From NCBI GenBank assembly GCA_905182865.1, contig CAJJCY010000004.1:744001-808000 (forward strand): DNA of 64,000 bases. The letters run 5' to 3'. Under the pieces are notes generated by a model. That model had not been told where the DNA came from. It did no database searches and saw only the letters and a list, made by a program, of their open reading frames with translations. A program made the position numbers and the translations under genes. Each line of letters begins with the position of its first letter. Positions within the stretch are counted from its first letter, which is position 1. Origin of the DNA: an uncultured SAR324 cluster bacterium. GTDB lineage: Bacteria; SAR324; NAC60-12. Positions 13,341-22,999 of the stretch are shown here, piece after piece.

Positions 13341-14099
13341 TTAAGATTTATTGTTTGAGGTACGTTCCCAAATGAATTCCGCAATATGCTGATGATCTGT
13401 CGAAATTCCGGAATATTTCATTGCACCGGAAATATTCAGCAGACAACCGCAGTCTCCACTGAGCAAGCGACTTGCACCAGTTTTTGAAATATCATCAACC
13501 TTGTCTTTTACCATTGCCGCAGAAATATGAGGCTCCTTAACGGCAAATGTGCCCCCAAATCCGCAACACTCATCTTCCCGCTCAAGTTCGAGTAATTCGA
13601 CGTTTTTTAACTGACGTAATAACTCCTTTGGTTCGGTGTCAATTCCCATTTCCCGCTTTGCATGACAGGAAGTATGCCACGTTAGTTTAATCGGTTCACC
13701 CAGGTCTTTAAGTTTTATTTTTAGTACATATACTAAAAATTCGGTTAACTCAAAAATACGTTCTGCCACAGATTCTGCCTCAGTTTTGAGGTCATCATTT
13801 TTAAATAATTCAGTATAATGCTTACGGATCATTGCTCCGCATGAGCCGGATGGGATCACAATCGGAATATCTTTTGGAAATAAGACAACTTGTTTTGCAG
13901 CAACTTTTCGGGCTTCGTCATGGAACCCGGAATTAAAGGCCGGCTGCCCGCAGCATGTTTGCTTCTGCGGAAAAATGACCTCCACTCCTTCACGCTGCAG
14001 CAGTTTGATCGCTGCCATTCCTGCCTCCGGATAAAACAGGTCCACCAGGCAGGTTCCAAAAAAATAGACGGCTTTAGATTTTTTTGGATATTTTTTCAT
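13341..14099 (-). CDS. (Fe-S)-binding protein, LutA/YkgE family (CCG-domain protein)
   Basis: FFGTCLVDLFYPEAGMAAIKLLQREGVEVIFPQKQTCCGQPAFNSG; LEREDECCGFGGTFAVKEP. Confidence 0.92.
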   Translation of the reverse strand: MKKYPKKSKAVYFFGTCLVDLFYPEAGMAAIKLLQREGVEVIFPQKQTCCGQPAFNSGFHDEARKVAAKQVVLFPKDIPIVIPSGSCGAMIRKHYTELFKNDDLKTEAESVAERIFELTEFLVYVLKIKLKDLGEPIKLTWHTSCHAKREMGIDTEPKELLRQLKNVELLELEREDECCGFGGTFAVKEPHISAAMVKDKVDDISKTGASRLLSGDCGCLLNISGAMKYSGISTDHQHIAEFIWERTSNNKS

Positions 14100-14138
14100 C
14101 TACTAACACACTTTGAAATTTTTAATTCTGTAATCGTT

Positions 14139-14844
14139 TCATGATGACTTTTGTTTTCGCCAACCAAACGGTCTCCCGCTTTTCAATGATCTGACTCGAC
14201 GTCCAGTCATTTTTTCCACTTCCATTTTAAAACTCTCGTCTCCAATTGCCAGTCCTTTATTTATACTGTCTCTTATTTCTTTCAGCAATTCTTCATTTGT
14301 ACTTTGTTCACAATATGCCAGATATTTTTCTGTACGCTCCTCTTTAGTTTCACCCAGTTTCAAATACTCTGCATGTGGTTTGCAAAGCGCGGAAGGTTTT
14401 CCTTTTGCGTTTAGTTGAAAACTTGACCAGTTATAATCACCTGCATGACTGACCAATGACAGCCGTACAGGATTCAGTTCAATGTAGCGGCAGACTTCCA
14501 GTAAATACTGTGCGGGCTGCACTAAGCAGGATCTGTAGCGTCCTTCCCAGAGGGTTCCTGAGCGCTGATTCTGCTGATTAAAAAAACGTACATATTGTCT
14601 GCCTAAAGCCTGGACCATACGGCTCAATCCACCTGCCGTATTTGGTGTAGATAACAAATGAAGATGATCTTCAAGCAAAGCCCAAGCATGTACATCAACC
14701 TGATATTTTTCAGAATATTCTCTCAACCACCACAAAAACGCCGCATAATCACCTGGATGCCTTAAAACATTGCTGACGGTTATTAGCTCTCAATAGTATA
14801 TGTACAGGTACTCCGACCGGTGCGGTTCTTTGCAGTCTTGCCAT
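14139..14844 (-). mobile_element. REP-associated tyrosine transposase (RAYT; IS200/Y1 family), one frameshift
   Basis: MARLQRTAPVGVPVHILLRANNRQQCFK (14844 downward) then +1 shift into HPGDYAAFLWWLREYSEKYQVDVHAWALLEDHLHLLSTPNTAGGLSRMVQALGRQYVRFFN; HLHLL active-site motif. Confidence 0.85.
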
Positions 14845-15145
14845 TTCTTGATGATGTGACTTTTACGGTATCTCAAATACGTGTATTAAAATTACTCTGA
14901 CCCTATTTATAATATATGCAAATGCCAAACCTTCAGGTTACAATATTTTAAATTAATATTGACATATTCAGCTTTATCACTAGCACATGCTCAAGCAGAT
15001 CATGTTAACGATAAGCGTTCTCGGAGTATAGTTCTTAAGCGGAGCCAAAAGAGAATCAAAATGGAATTTTCAGATGTGATGTCGGTTTCAACACCGCTCA
15101 ACTGGCTATTTGTAAAATAATTTTCAGTACGAATGAAACAATTTA

Positions 15146-15466
15146 CTAGTCTCTTGACTCCCACTCAGTTTCACACTGCCAGCATTGAGTAAACTGTGGT
15201 TCAATTTTTTCACCACAACCGGTACATATCCACGGAGTTTGCAGAGTATCGCTCTTTTTCATTGCTGAAGCTATTAACTGACGTGCTTGCTCCAACTCTG
15301 CAGCATCATGTACCCAAAGTTCCGGCCATGTATCCAGAGGAGCTAATCCCCCAACCGCACCAGACAATTGTTCTCTCAGGATCACACTGTCAATTTTATT
15401 TACCTCGAGGACACTCCGGGCGAAATGGACAAGAGTCACATCCTGAGAACTGTAAACTTTATGCAT
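15146..15466 (-). CDS. DUF2007-type putative signal-transducing protein with C-terminal zinc ribbon
   Basis: MHKVYSSQDVTLVHFARSVLEVNKIDSVILREQ...ELWVHDAAELEQARQLI; CTGCGEKIEPQFTQCWQCE. Confidence 0.75.
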   Translation of the reverse strand: MHKVYSSQDVTLVHFARSVLEVNKIDSVILREQLSGAVGGLAPLDTWPELWVHDAAELEQARQLIASAMKKSDTLQTPWICTGCGEKIEPQFTQCWQCETEWESRD

Positions 15467-15497
15467 AAAAATTTAATATAAAATTGATGTAAATAAT

Positions 15498-17553
15498 TTA
15501 TTCTTCGTACTTGACCAACCAGGCGCTGCTACATTTGTTGCAGGCAAGGACGCCGCTCTCATAATAGAAGGCTTGCACTATGCCAGGACAGGGTGCCCGA
15601 ATAGTGTGTTCCATTTTCATAGCTTCCATCACTAATAACGGCTGCCCGGAACTTACTTCATCTCCGGCTTTAACCAGCACACGGATCACGTTTCCGGGCA
15701 TCGGCGCGCTAAGTCTAAAGTCGCTGACCTCTTCACTCTGTTCGTAAGCTAAAGGATCCAGTCTGGTGAACAATGTGCGGCCGTCTTCATGAACTGCCAA
15801 CAGTTGCGATTCGTGACTCAGCACGAGCAAATGATGTCCATATTCTTCCAGCCCCGAACTGTGCCAGGTTAGATCCAGCAAATCCTCATGTGCAGAAACT
15901 GTGACCGATATTTGAGCATTTTCGTTTAAAATCCTGAAAGAATTATTTTCTTTAATAATCGTGACTTCTGTTTCCGTACCCTGCTGATTGCGTAACTGTA
16001 CCCTGTGAGGTTCCGGAGGACCTGTCCGCCAATTGTTCAGACTGTTCCAGGGCGAACAAGGTTCCATTGACTCCTGGGCTTTCGTTTCTGACTCAGCATA
16101 ATCTTCCAGCAAACAGGCAATCGCGGTTCCCCAGCAAACCCAGTCAACTGAATTATGATTTTCCTCAAGCAGAGACTCAAGGTTTGAATCTACAAACAGT
16201 GTATCCGTTTTTGCTGCTTCAAAATCCGGATGCTGCATGATGTTCTGCAAAAAACCAAGATTTGTCTCCACTCCAAGAACACCAGATTGAGCTAATGTAT
16301 TCTGCATAGTACGAATGGCTTGTTTACGTGAATCTGCGTGTACAACCAGTTTTGCAATCAGCGGATCATAGTGTATGCTGATTTCTCCGCCTTGTTCAAC
16401 TCCGGAATCGATTCTTATGCTGGACCAGGACTGACTATTGTTGTCTTCTATTTTTTTAACTTTATGAAAAATATCCGGAAAAGCCAGACGATGCAAAGTG
16501 CCGATACTTGGTAAAAATCCGGTTTTAGGATTTTCCGCATAAATTCTGGCTTCAATCGCATGTCCTGTTTGATGGACTTCATGCTGAGTTAAGGCAGTTT
16601 CTCACCTGCTGCAATCTCGAAGTGTCGACGCACAAATCACGCCGGTACGGCTTCCGTAACGGGATGCTCGACCTGCAGGCGGGTGTTCATTTCCATGAAG
16701 TAAAAATTCTCGAATCTTCATAAATAAACTCAACAGTTCCAGCCCCAGTGTATTTTACAGCCTTTGCTGCGGCAACCGCAGCATCCGCCATGCTCGAACG
16801 CAGTTCATCATCCATAAAAGGTGAAGGGGATTCTTCAATTATTTTCTGATGACGGCGCTGCAGCGAACAGTCTCGTTCAAAAAGATGAATTACGTTTCCA
16901 TGCTGATCACCAAATATCTGAAATTCAATATGACGCGGCCCACTGATGAAGCACTCCAGCAAAATCCGATCATCACCAAAGGCATTCCGGGCTTCGTTCC
17001 GGGCAGATTCAAGCGCTTCCGAAAAATCAGTTTGCTTGCGCACTACCCTCATTCCTTTACCTCCGCCACCAAGAACGGCTTTTATCATTAAGGGATAGCC
17101 GATTTTTTCTGCTTCTGCATTCAGGAACTCCGGACTTTGTTCGGCACCTTTATATCCAGAAACAACCGGAACTCCAGCGTTTTCCATCACACATTTAGCC
17201 TGATCCTTGGCTCCCATTTGTTCTATTGCTTCCGCTGACGGACCAATAAAAACAATTCCGGATTGAGAGCACCGACGAGCAAATTCCGCATTTTCCGATA
17301 AAAATCCATAACCCGGATGAATAGCCTGTGCGTCATGTTTTTTGGATGCATCCAGTACATTTTCAATACACAAATAAGACCCTGCCGGAGCTGATTTTCC
17401 GATGCAGCAGGCTTCATCTGCAAGGTGAACATGGAGCTCGCCGGCATCCGCTTCAGAGTAAACGGCGACTGTCCTGATGCCCATTCTGTGGCAAGTCAGG
17501 ATTATGCGACAGGCAATTTCACCACGATTGGCGATCAGGATTTTTTCAAACAT
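15498..17553 (-). CDS. Biotin-dependent acyl-CoA carboxylase alpha subunit (methylcrotonyl/acetyl-CoA carboxylase type; BC plus BCCP), multiple frameshifts
   Basis: N-terminal ORF 16687-17553 ([26 protein letters not shown]); C-terminal ORF 15498-16496 with biotinyl motif VMEAMKMEH; bridging DNA 16497-16690 encodes [20 protein letters not shown]...[12 protein letters not shown]...[21 protein letters not shown] across several frames. Confidence 0.88.
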
Positions 17554-17640
17554 TTAACATTTTGATGAGAATTATGCATACATGATTTATTAAGAAACCT
17601 TTCAATAAGAACTCACAAAAATTCAAACACGCACTTGTTC

Positions 17641-17715
17641 GTCATTCCCGCGAAAGTGGGAATCCATTATTCATGATACTTACAAGTTCCTGGATACATG
17701 CTTCGCGGGAATGAC
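17641..17715. repeat. Imperfect palindromic REP-like element (GTCATTCCCGCGA...TCGCGGGAATGAC)
   Basis: gtcattcccgcgaaagtgggaatccatt ... cctggatacatgcttcgcgggaatgac; terminal inverted repeats visible directly. Confidence 0.8.
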
Positions 17716-17749
17716 AACTTTTTAGGACTGCATCATCTAAAACTTTATT

Positions 17750-19072
17750 TCAAACTTGATTGGCATATTCCGCGGCTTTATGCAGAGCCCGTTCAGCATA
17801 CCATTTTTTTCGATCAGCTTTGTTCATCTTTTTTTCCGGAGGATCAAGCAAACCTAAATTGGAATTCATCGGTTGAAAAATTGTGGGATCGGTTTCTGTA
17901 ATGTAACGGATCAATGCGCCCATCATTGTGTCCGGGGACGGTGGACTTTCTAGACGATTCTCAAGACTGGCGGCAATTTGTCTGGCGGCCAAAATCCCCA
18001 TTGCAGTGGATTCCATATATCCTTCAACACCTGTGATCTGTCCTGCGAAAAACACGTTTGGATGTGATTTGAGGTTCAACTGCGGATTAAGCAAAGCAGG
18101 GCCGTTTATAAAAGTGTTGCGGTGAACCGAGCCAAGCCTTACAAATTCTGCATTTGCCAAACCTGGAATCATGGCAAAAACTTCTTTTTGTGCAGTCCAT
18201 GTCATTTTTGTTTGGAATCCAACCAAATTGTATAAACTGCCCACTGAATTTTCCTGTCGAAGTTGAACTACCGCATGGAAACGCTCACCTGTTTCCGGAT
18301 GTTCCAGGCCAACTGGTTTCATAGGACCAAAGCGTAAAGTGTCCGGACCTCGTTCAACCATAACCTCAATGGGCAGACACCCTTCGAAAGGACGTATGTC
18401 CTCAAATTGATGCAGCTCAACTTTTTCAGCTTCCTGGACTGCTGTTATAAAAGTCTGATACTGCTCATGATGCATTGGACAATTGAAATAATCCGCCTCA
18501 CCTTTTCCGTAACGCGATGCACGAAAAGCAATGTCCATGTCAATTGACTCTGCAGTAATTACCGGTGCAATCGCGTCATAAAATGATAAATATTGGGCAC
18601 CTAAAATGTCCTGGAGTGAGGCGGCGAGGGCATCAGACGTCAGTGGACCTGTTGCAAAAATAACATGTGAATGAGAGTTGATCAGTTCTGAGACATCGAT
18701 AACTTCTTCATTGCAAAAAGTAATTTTTGGATGTGCCTTCAATTGTACGCCGATGGATTCAGCAAAAGGTTCCCTGTCGATGGCTAATGCTTGTCCGGCA
18801 GGAACAGAAAAGCGCTCACCAGTTTTCAAAATCAAGGATTTGTGCAGGGCCATTTCTGCTTTAAGCAAACCATGCGCGTTTTCTACTGAGCGGCTCTTAA
18901 ATGAATTGCTACAAACCAGTTCAGCACATTCTCCTGTTTTGTGAGCTGCAGTCATTCGTACCGGACGCATTTCAAACAGACGTACCGCATGGCCACGCTC
19001 AGCCAACTGCCACGCCGCTTCAGAACCTGCCAATCCTGCTCCAACAATGGCCACGCTTGGTATTTTTTTCAT
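17750..19072 (-). CDS. trmFO: Methylenetetrahydrofolate-tRNA-(uracil-5-)-methyltransferase TrmFO
   Basis: VAIVGAGLAGSEAAWQLAERGHAVRLFEMRPVRMTAAHKT; ELVCSNSFKS; GVEGYMESTAMGILAA. Confidence 0.96.
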   Translation of the reverse strand: MKKIPSVAIVGAGLAGSEAAWQLAERGHAVRLFEMRPVRMTAAHKTGECAELVCSNSFKSRSVENAHGLLKAEMALHKSLILKTGERFSVPAGQALAIDREPFAESIGVQLKAHPKITFCNEEVIDVSELINSHSHVIFATGPLTSDALAASLQDILGAQYLSFYDAIAPVITAESIDMDIAFRASRYGKGEADYFNCPMHHEQYQTFITAVQEAEKVELHQFEDIRPFEGCLPIEVMVERGPDTLRFGPMKPVGLEHPETGERFHAVVQLRQENSVGSLYNLVGFQTKMTWTAQKEVFAMIPGLANAEFVRLGSVHRNTFINGPALLNPQLNLKSHPNVFFAGQITGVEGYMESTAMGILAARQIAASLENRLESPPSPDTMMGALIRYITETDPTIFQPMNSNLGLLDPPEKKMNKADRKKWYAERALHKAAEYANQV

Positions 19073-19335
19073 AAATTAATAATTTTACTCTCTCAAAAAT
19101 ATTCTGAAATCCACACAGTTATTTCAACAATATGGAGAAATTTTCATGATATTAAAATGATCGCTCAGACAAGATTTAACGCTTAGCCCTAAATGACTAA
19201 GCTTCAGGACTTTTTAAGAATGAATTATAATATAATTTTTAAAAAATAGTCTGGATTTTTTCCCGAATGATTGCCGTATTAAGTATTCTAACTGCTTAAA
19301 TCGGTTTATATCCCAACACAATAATAGTTAAACTA

Positions 19336-19388
19336 GAAAGAGGAAAGAGGAAAGAGGAAAGAGGAAAGAGGAAAGTGGAAACTGGAAA
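19336..19388. repeat. Heptamer microsatellite (GAAAGAG)x5 plus GAAAGTG, GAAACTG, GAAA
   Basis: Directly visible tandem array upstream of the radical SAM gene. Confidence 0.95.
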
Positions 19389-19484
19389 TTATTAAACAGG
19401 CAGGAGACATATATTGAGTATTGTGTCTAGCTTCAAAGCATAATTTCTGTTATGCTCAAATTATAACATTTCAAGGAAAACAAG

Positions 19485-20546
19485 ATGTATCATCCTGGAA
19501 GATACTGGCAAAAACTTGATGACGGCAGGATTCAATGTGACGTCTGCCCGAGGCTGTGCAAACTTCATGACGGGCAGCGTGGTCTTTGTTTTGTGCGCCA
19601 GTCAAAAGGAGAGCAAATTGTACTGACAACTTATGGACGTTCCAGCGGATTTTGCATTGATCCGATTGAAAAAAAACCTCTGAATCATTTCCTTCCGGGC
19701 ACACCGGTTTTATCGTTTGGAACTGCCGGATGTAATCTCACCTGTAAATTTTGTCAAAACTGGGACATCAGTAAGTCGCGTGAATTTGACAGACTCACCG
19801 AAATCGCTTCTCCGGAAATGATTGCTAAAGCAGCAAAAGCACATGGCTGCCGCAGCGTTGCTTTCACATACAATGATCCGGTTATTTTTCTGGAATACGC
19901 GGTTGATATCGCACAAGCCTGCCGGGATTCTGGTGTTCATCCGGTTGCGGTCACAGCAGGCTATATTCTTCCTGAAGCACGTGAAGAATTTTTCAGAAAC
20001 ATGGATGCGGCAAATGTTGACCTAAAGGCTTTCAGCGAAAAATTTTATAAAAAGATTTGCGGAGGTAAACTTGCTGCTGTTTTGGAAACTTTGTTATATT
20101 TGAAGAACGAAACTGAAGTTTGGTTTGAATTGACAACCCTGCTCATTCCGGGAGAAAACGACTCTCCAGAAGAACTACATGAAATGACGGAATGGATTGT
20201 GGAAAATTTAGGTCCGGATGTTCCCCTGCACTTTTCAGCATTTCATCCGGACTGGAAAATGCGTGATATCGAAAACACTCCGCACTCAACTTTAAGCCTC
20301 GCAAGGAAAATTGCTCTGGGAAATGGAATTCGTTACGTCTATGTCGGAAATGTTCATGACAAATCCGGATCAAGCACATACTGCCATCAATGTGGTGAGT
20401 TGTTAATAGGCAGGGACTGGTATGAATTAAGTGACTGGAACCTGGATGGAGCCGGACTCTGCGTTTCATGCGGAACGGAATGTCCCGGACTTATTGAAAA
20501 TCATCCCGGAGAGTGGGGATCAAAGAGGCTTCCGATACTTTTATAA
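19485..20546 (+). CDS. amrS: AmmeMemoRadiSam system radical SAM enzyme
   Basis: CDVCPRLCKLHDGQRGLCFVRQ, CxxxCxxC in GTAGCNLTCKFCQNWDIS, AFTYNDPVIFLEY. Confidence 0.93.
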   Translation: MYHPGRYWQKLDDGRIQCDVCPRLCKLHDGQRGLCFVRQSKGEQIVLTTYGRSSGFCIDPIEKKPLNHFLPGTPVLSFGTAGCNLTCKFCQNWDISKSREFDRLTEIASPEMIAKAAKAHGCRSVAFTYNDPVIFLEYAVDIAQACRDSGVHPVAVTAGYILPEAREEFFRNMDAANVDLKAFSEKFYKKICGGKLAAVLETLLYLKNETEVWFELTTLLIPGENDSPEELHEMTEWIVENLGPDVPLHFSAFHPDWKMRDIENTPHSTLSLARKIALGNGIRYVYVGNVHDKSGSSTYCHQCGELLIGRDWYELSDWNLDGAGLCVSCGTECPGLIENHPGEWGSKRLPILL

Positions 20547-20555
20547 ATCCAGTTG

Positions 20556-21398
20556 TCAGGCCGTCATCGCCCACGCACCATAACCGACAACACGTCCGCG
20601 TTCTCCCGCAGTATCTCCAGAATTACAGAGGCCAAGCCGATGAACTTTCCATTGGTTTTGAGAAGCGGCTAATAAAGCTCCCCGCAGCGGATATGCTCCA
20701 CAGGCATCTTCTGTTGAAATCCGGTTTTGCTCCAGAAGTTCTATTGCATTTGCGGTACGTCCATCGATTTCCCGTGCCGTTTCATAATCATGAAAATGAC
20801 TGAGATCCGTACTGATCACAATCAGCGTTTCATGGTCTTTGCTAAACTGCTGAATTAGTGCAGCAAGCAGTTCTGTTTTCGCATCTCCCACAACCAGTGG
20901 AAGCAGTTTGAATTCACCAAGAGTTTCCTGTAAAAAAGGCAGTTGAACTTCCAAACAATGCTCTTCTGCATGCGCCTTGTCACTGACAGAAATCCATGAA
21001 AATTCTGCCAGTATTTTTTCAATCAACTCTTTATCCAGAGTTATCTCACCAAGAGGCGTTTCAAAGGCATCCATCTCTGGGAAAGCCGCACCCTCAAGCA
21101 ATACTCGATGTGCCGGACCCAAAAGCAAAACCCGTTTAAATTGGTTTTTATTTTGCTCTAGAAGACGATAGGCGGAGGCCGCTATTTTTCCGGAATAAAT
21201 GTAACCGGCATGTGGAACAATCAGTGTACGTAATTCAGCAAATTCTTCTTTTTTCAACTGAGAAACGTCCTCTTCTGTGCCTGCATTGCTTAAATAATTC
21301 TGTACTGCCTTCCGGAGCTCTGCAGCACCGACCGGATAGAACATGGATGCTACTGCGGGAGGTCGAATATGTTTTGGAATATTTTGATTAATCATCAT
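20556..21398 (-). CDS. amrB: AmmeMemoRadiSam system protein B (Memo family)
   Basis: RPPAVASMFYPVGAAELRKAV, IVPHAGYIYSGKIAASAYRLL, ISTDLSHFHDYETAREID; convergent to amrS. Confidence 0.93.
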   Translation of the reverse strand: MMINQNIPKHIRPPAVASMFYPVGAAELRKAVQNYLSNAGTEEDVSQLKKEEFAELRTLIVPHAGYIYSGKIAASAYRLLEQNKNQFKRVLLLGPAHRVLLEGAAFPEMDAFETPLGEITLDKELIEKILAEFSWISVSDKAHAEEHCLEVQLPFLQETLGEFKLLPLVVGDAKTELLAALIQQFSKDHETLIVISTDLSHFHDYETAREIDGRTANAIELLEQNRISTEDACGAYPLRGALLAASQNQWKVHRLGLCNSGDTAGERGRVVGYGAWAMTA

Positions 21399-21422
21399 AC
21401 CTACTCACGGAATACTTTGCAG

Positions 21423-22196
21423 TTAATAGCCGAAGTGTTTGATTTCCTCTCCTTTTTCCTCTATATCGGTCATGGCCTGGATGCCCATTTCGAGATGCAT
21501 ATCTACATATTTTGCAGTAACTTTTTTGTCCATTTCCTGAGTTTTTATTCCTTCGGGCATAAGCGGCATATCTGAAACAAGGAGAATTGCACCACGGGAA
21601 ATTTTATTTGCATGACCAACAATAAAGATTGTTGCGGTTTCCATATCAATACCTATAGCAGAAAGATTAATCAGTCTTTCCCGGAATTTAATGTCCCATT
21701 CCCAGACACGACGATTAGTGGTGTAAATAACTCCTGTGCGATAATCCTGCCCATATTCAAGGACGGTATCAGAGACAAATTTGTGGAGCTTAAATGAAGG
21801 TAAAGCCGGTACTTCCGGCGGCAGATAATCATTGCTCGTTCCTTCTCCGCGAATTGCCGCAATAGGGATGATATACCGTCCAATTTCAGCAGATTGCTTC
21901 AAACCTCCACACTTGCCTAAAAACAAAACTCCTTTTGGATTACAGGCAGTCAACAGGTCCATGATCGTAGCCGCATTCGCAGAGCCGATTCCAAAATTTA
22001 TGATGCTCAGTCCCTTGTTGTTTGTGGCAGTCTGCATGGGACCGCCTTTGCCCTTGATTTCACAATCGAAACGTTTTGCAAATTTGCTCAAATAATTACT
22101 GAAATTTGTCAGTAAAATATATTCTCCAAATTCGGAAATCTCTGTTCCGGTATAACGCGGCAGCCAGTCACGGGTGATCTCAATTTTGGTTTTCAT
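21423..22196 (-). CDS. AMP nucleosidase / purine phosphorylase-fold protein
   Basis: Full-length similarity to short AMP nucleosidases: EYILLTNFSNYLSKFAKRF...GIGSANAATIMDLLTACNPKGVLFLGKCGGLK, GIDMETATIFIVGHAN. Confidence 0.85.
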   Translation of the reverse strand: MKTKIEITRDWLPRYTGTEISEFGEYILLTNFSNYLSKFAKRFDCEIKGKGGPMQTATNNKGLSIINFGIGSANAATIMDLLTACNPKGVLFLGKCGGLKQSAEIGRYIIPIAAIRGEGTSNDYLPPEVPALPSFKLHKFVSDTVLEYGQDYRTGVIYTTNRRVWEWDIKFRERLINLSAIGIDMETATIFIVGHANKISRGAILLVSDMPLMPEGIKTQEMDKKVTAKYVDMHLEMGIQAMTDIEEKGEEIKHFGY

Positions 22197-22260
22197 AAAA
22201 TTACTCTTTTTTAAATAACTCGTTAGTTATTAATTCTTGAAAGGTGCAAATATTATCGAC

Positions 22261-22354
22261 TGTGACATTTCATTTCGATCGAAGGGAGAGATATTTCAAA
22301 GCGCTGATATATTAGAAGATTTCTCAAATACGTTTGGGATGACAAATTTTTAGT
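22261..22354. repeat. Imperfect palindromic element (catttcgatcgaagggagagatat...gatttctcaaatacgtttgggatgaca)
   Basis: Same motif layout as 7549-7629 and 40328-40413. Confidence 0.55.
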
Positions 22355-22400
22355 TTCAAACTTTATTTCTAGACAATCATACCTTAGATTTTCCTCAATT

Positions 22401-22440
22401 CTCATTCCGCGCGAAGCTCAACATAGACCCGGAATCCAGG
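22401..22440. repeat. Degenerate REP-like half element (inverted relative to 22628-22680)
   Basis: ctcattccgcgcgaagctcaacatagacccggaatccagg is approximately the reverse complement of cctggattcccgcc...aagcttcgcgggaatgaca. Confidence 0.6.
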
Positions 22441-22627
22441 AGTTGTTCTTCAATTCTCGTACTCAAACTGATCATAAATATTAATCACAGATAAAGTCCG
22501 GTTTGAAAAACAAGATTTTATACAGTGTGTCATAATTTCAGAAGTATCTCAAATAATCCACTTCCAAATTACAATTTGCTTCCTTTTTTCAGCAAGAGAA
22601 AAATATGAAGGAAAAGTAGAAATTTCC

Positions 22628-22680
22628 CCTGGATTCCCGCCCCCCAATCAGGCCGAGGACAAGCTTCGCGGGAATGACAA
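22628..22680. repeat. REP-like half element
   Basis: cctggattcccgccccccaatcaggccgaggacaagcttcgcgggaatgacaa. Confidence 0.65.
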
Positions 22681-22949
22681 TCGAAAGTCTACAATATTTG
22701 AAAGAGAATTAGCTTTGTAGAAACACCCATGAATTCTCTCTTCCGCGGGACTGATAAGTTGCGCTAGAACGACTAGCTTTCCCGTAATGACGAATTACAC
22801 GATAATAATATGCAACGTGAGAAATTCAATTAAACTTTTGTCTTAGATTTCTACTGAAAATAACCCTGCATGTCATTCACATGACATCAGTTACTTAGTT
22901 GATATTAAAGGGAGAGTATTGTAAATTAAGCAAGTACTGGGAAAGAGTC

Positions 22950-22979
22950 CGGAAGCAACACAAGACTGTGTTGCTTCCG
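22950..22979 (-). terminator. Perfect 13-bp stem / 4-nt loop hairpin downstream of the NMT1 gene
   Basis: cggaagcaacaca agac tgtgttgcttccg; no clear T-run, so a Rho-independent terminator is not certain. Confidence 0.55.
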
Positions 22980-22999
22980 AACTAATAAATTAAATGGGA

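Noticed and set aside
14985-15070. Possible tRNA or small RNA in the RAYT-DUF2007 gap
   Set aside because: No cloverleaf, T-loop GGTTCAAATCC or other RNA signature could be found by eye.
15498-17553. Stop codons as selenocysteine/pyrrolysine recoding
   Set aside because: The breaks need frame changes, not readthrough, and the conserved sequence resumes in other frames.
19336-19388. Tandem heptamers as a possible CRISPR
   Set aside because: Units are 7 bp and contiguous, with no spacers; simple microsatellite.
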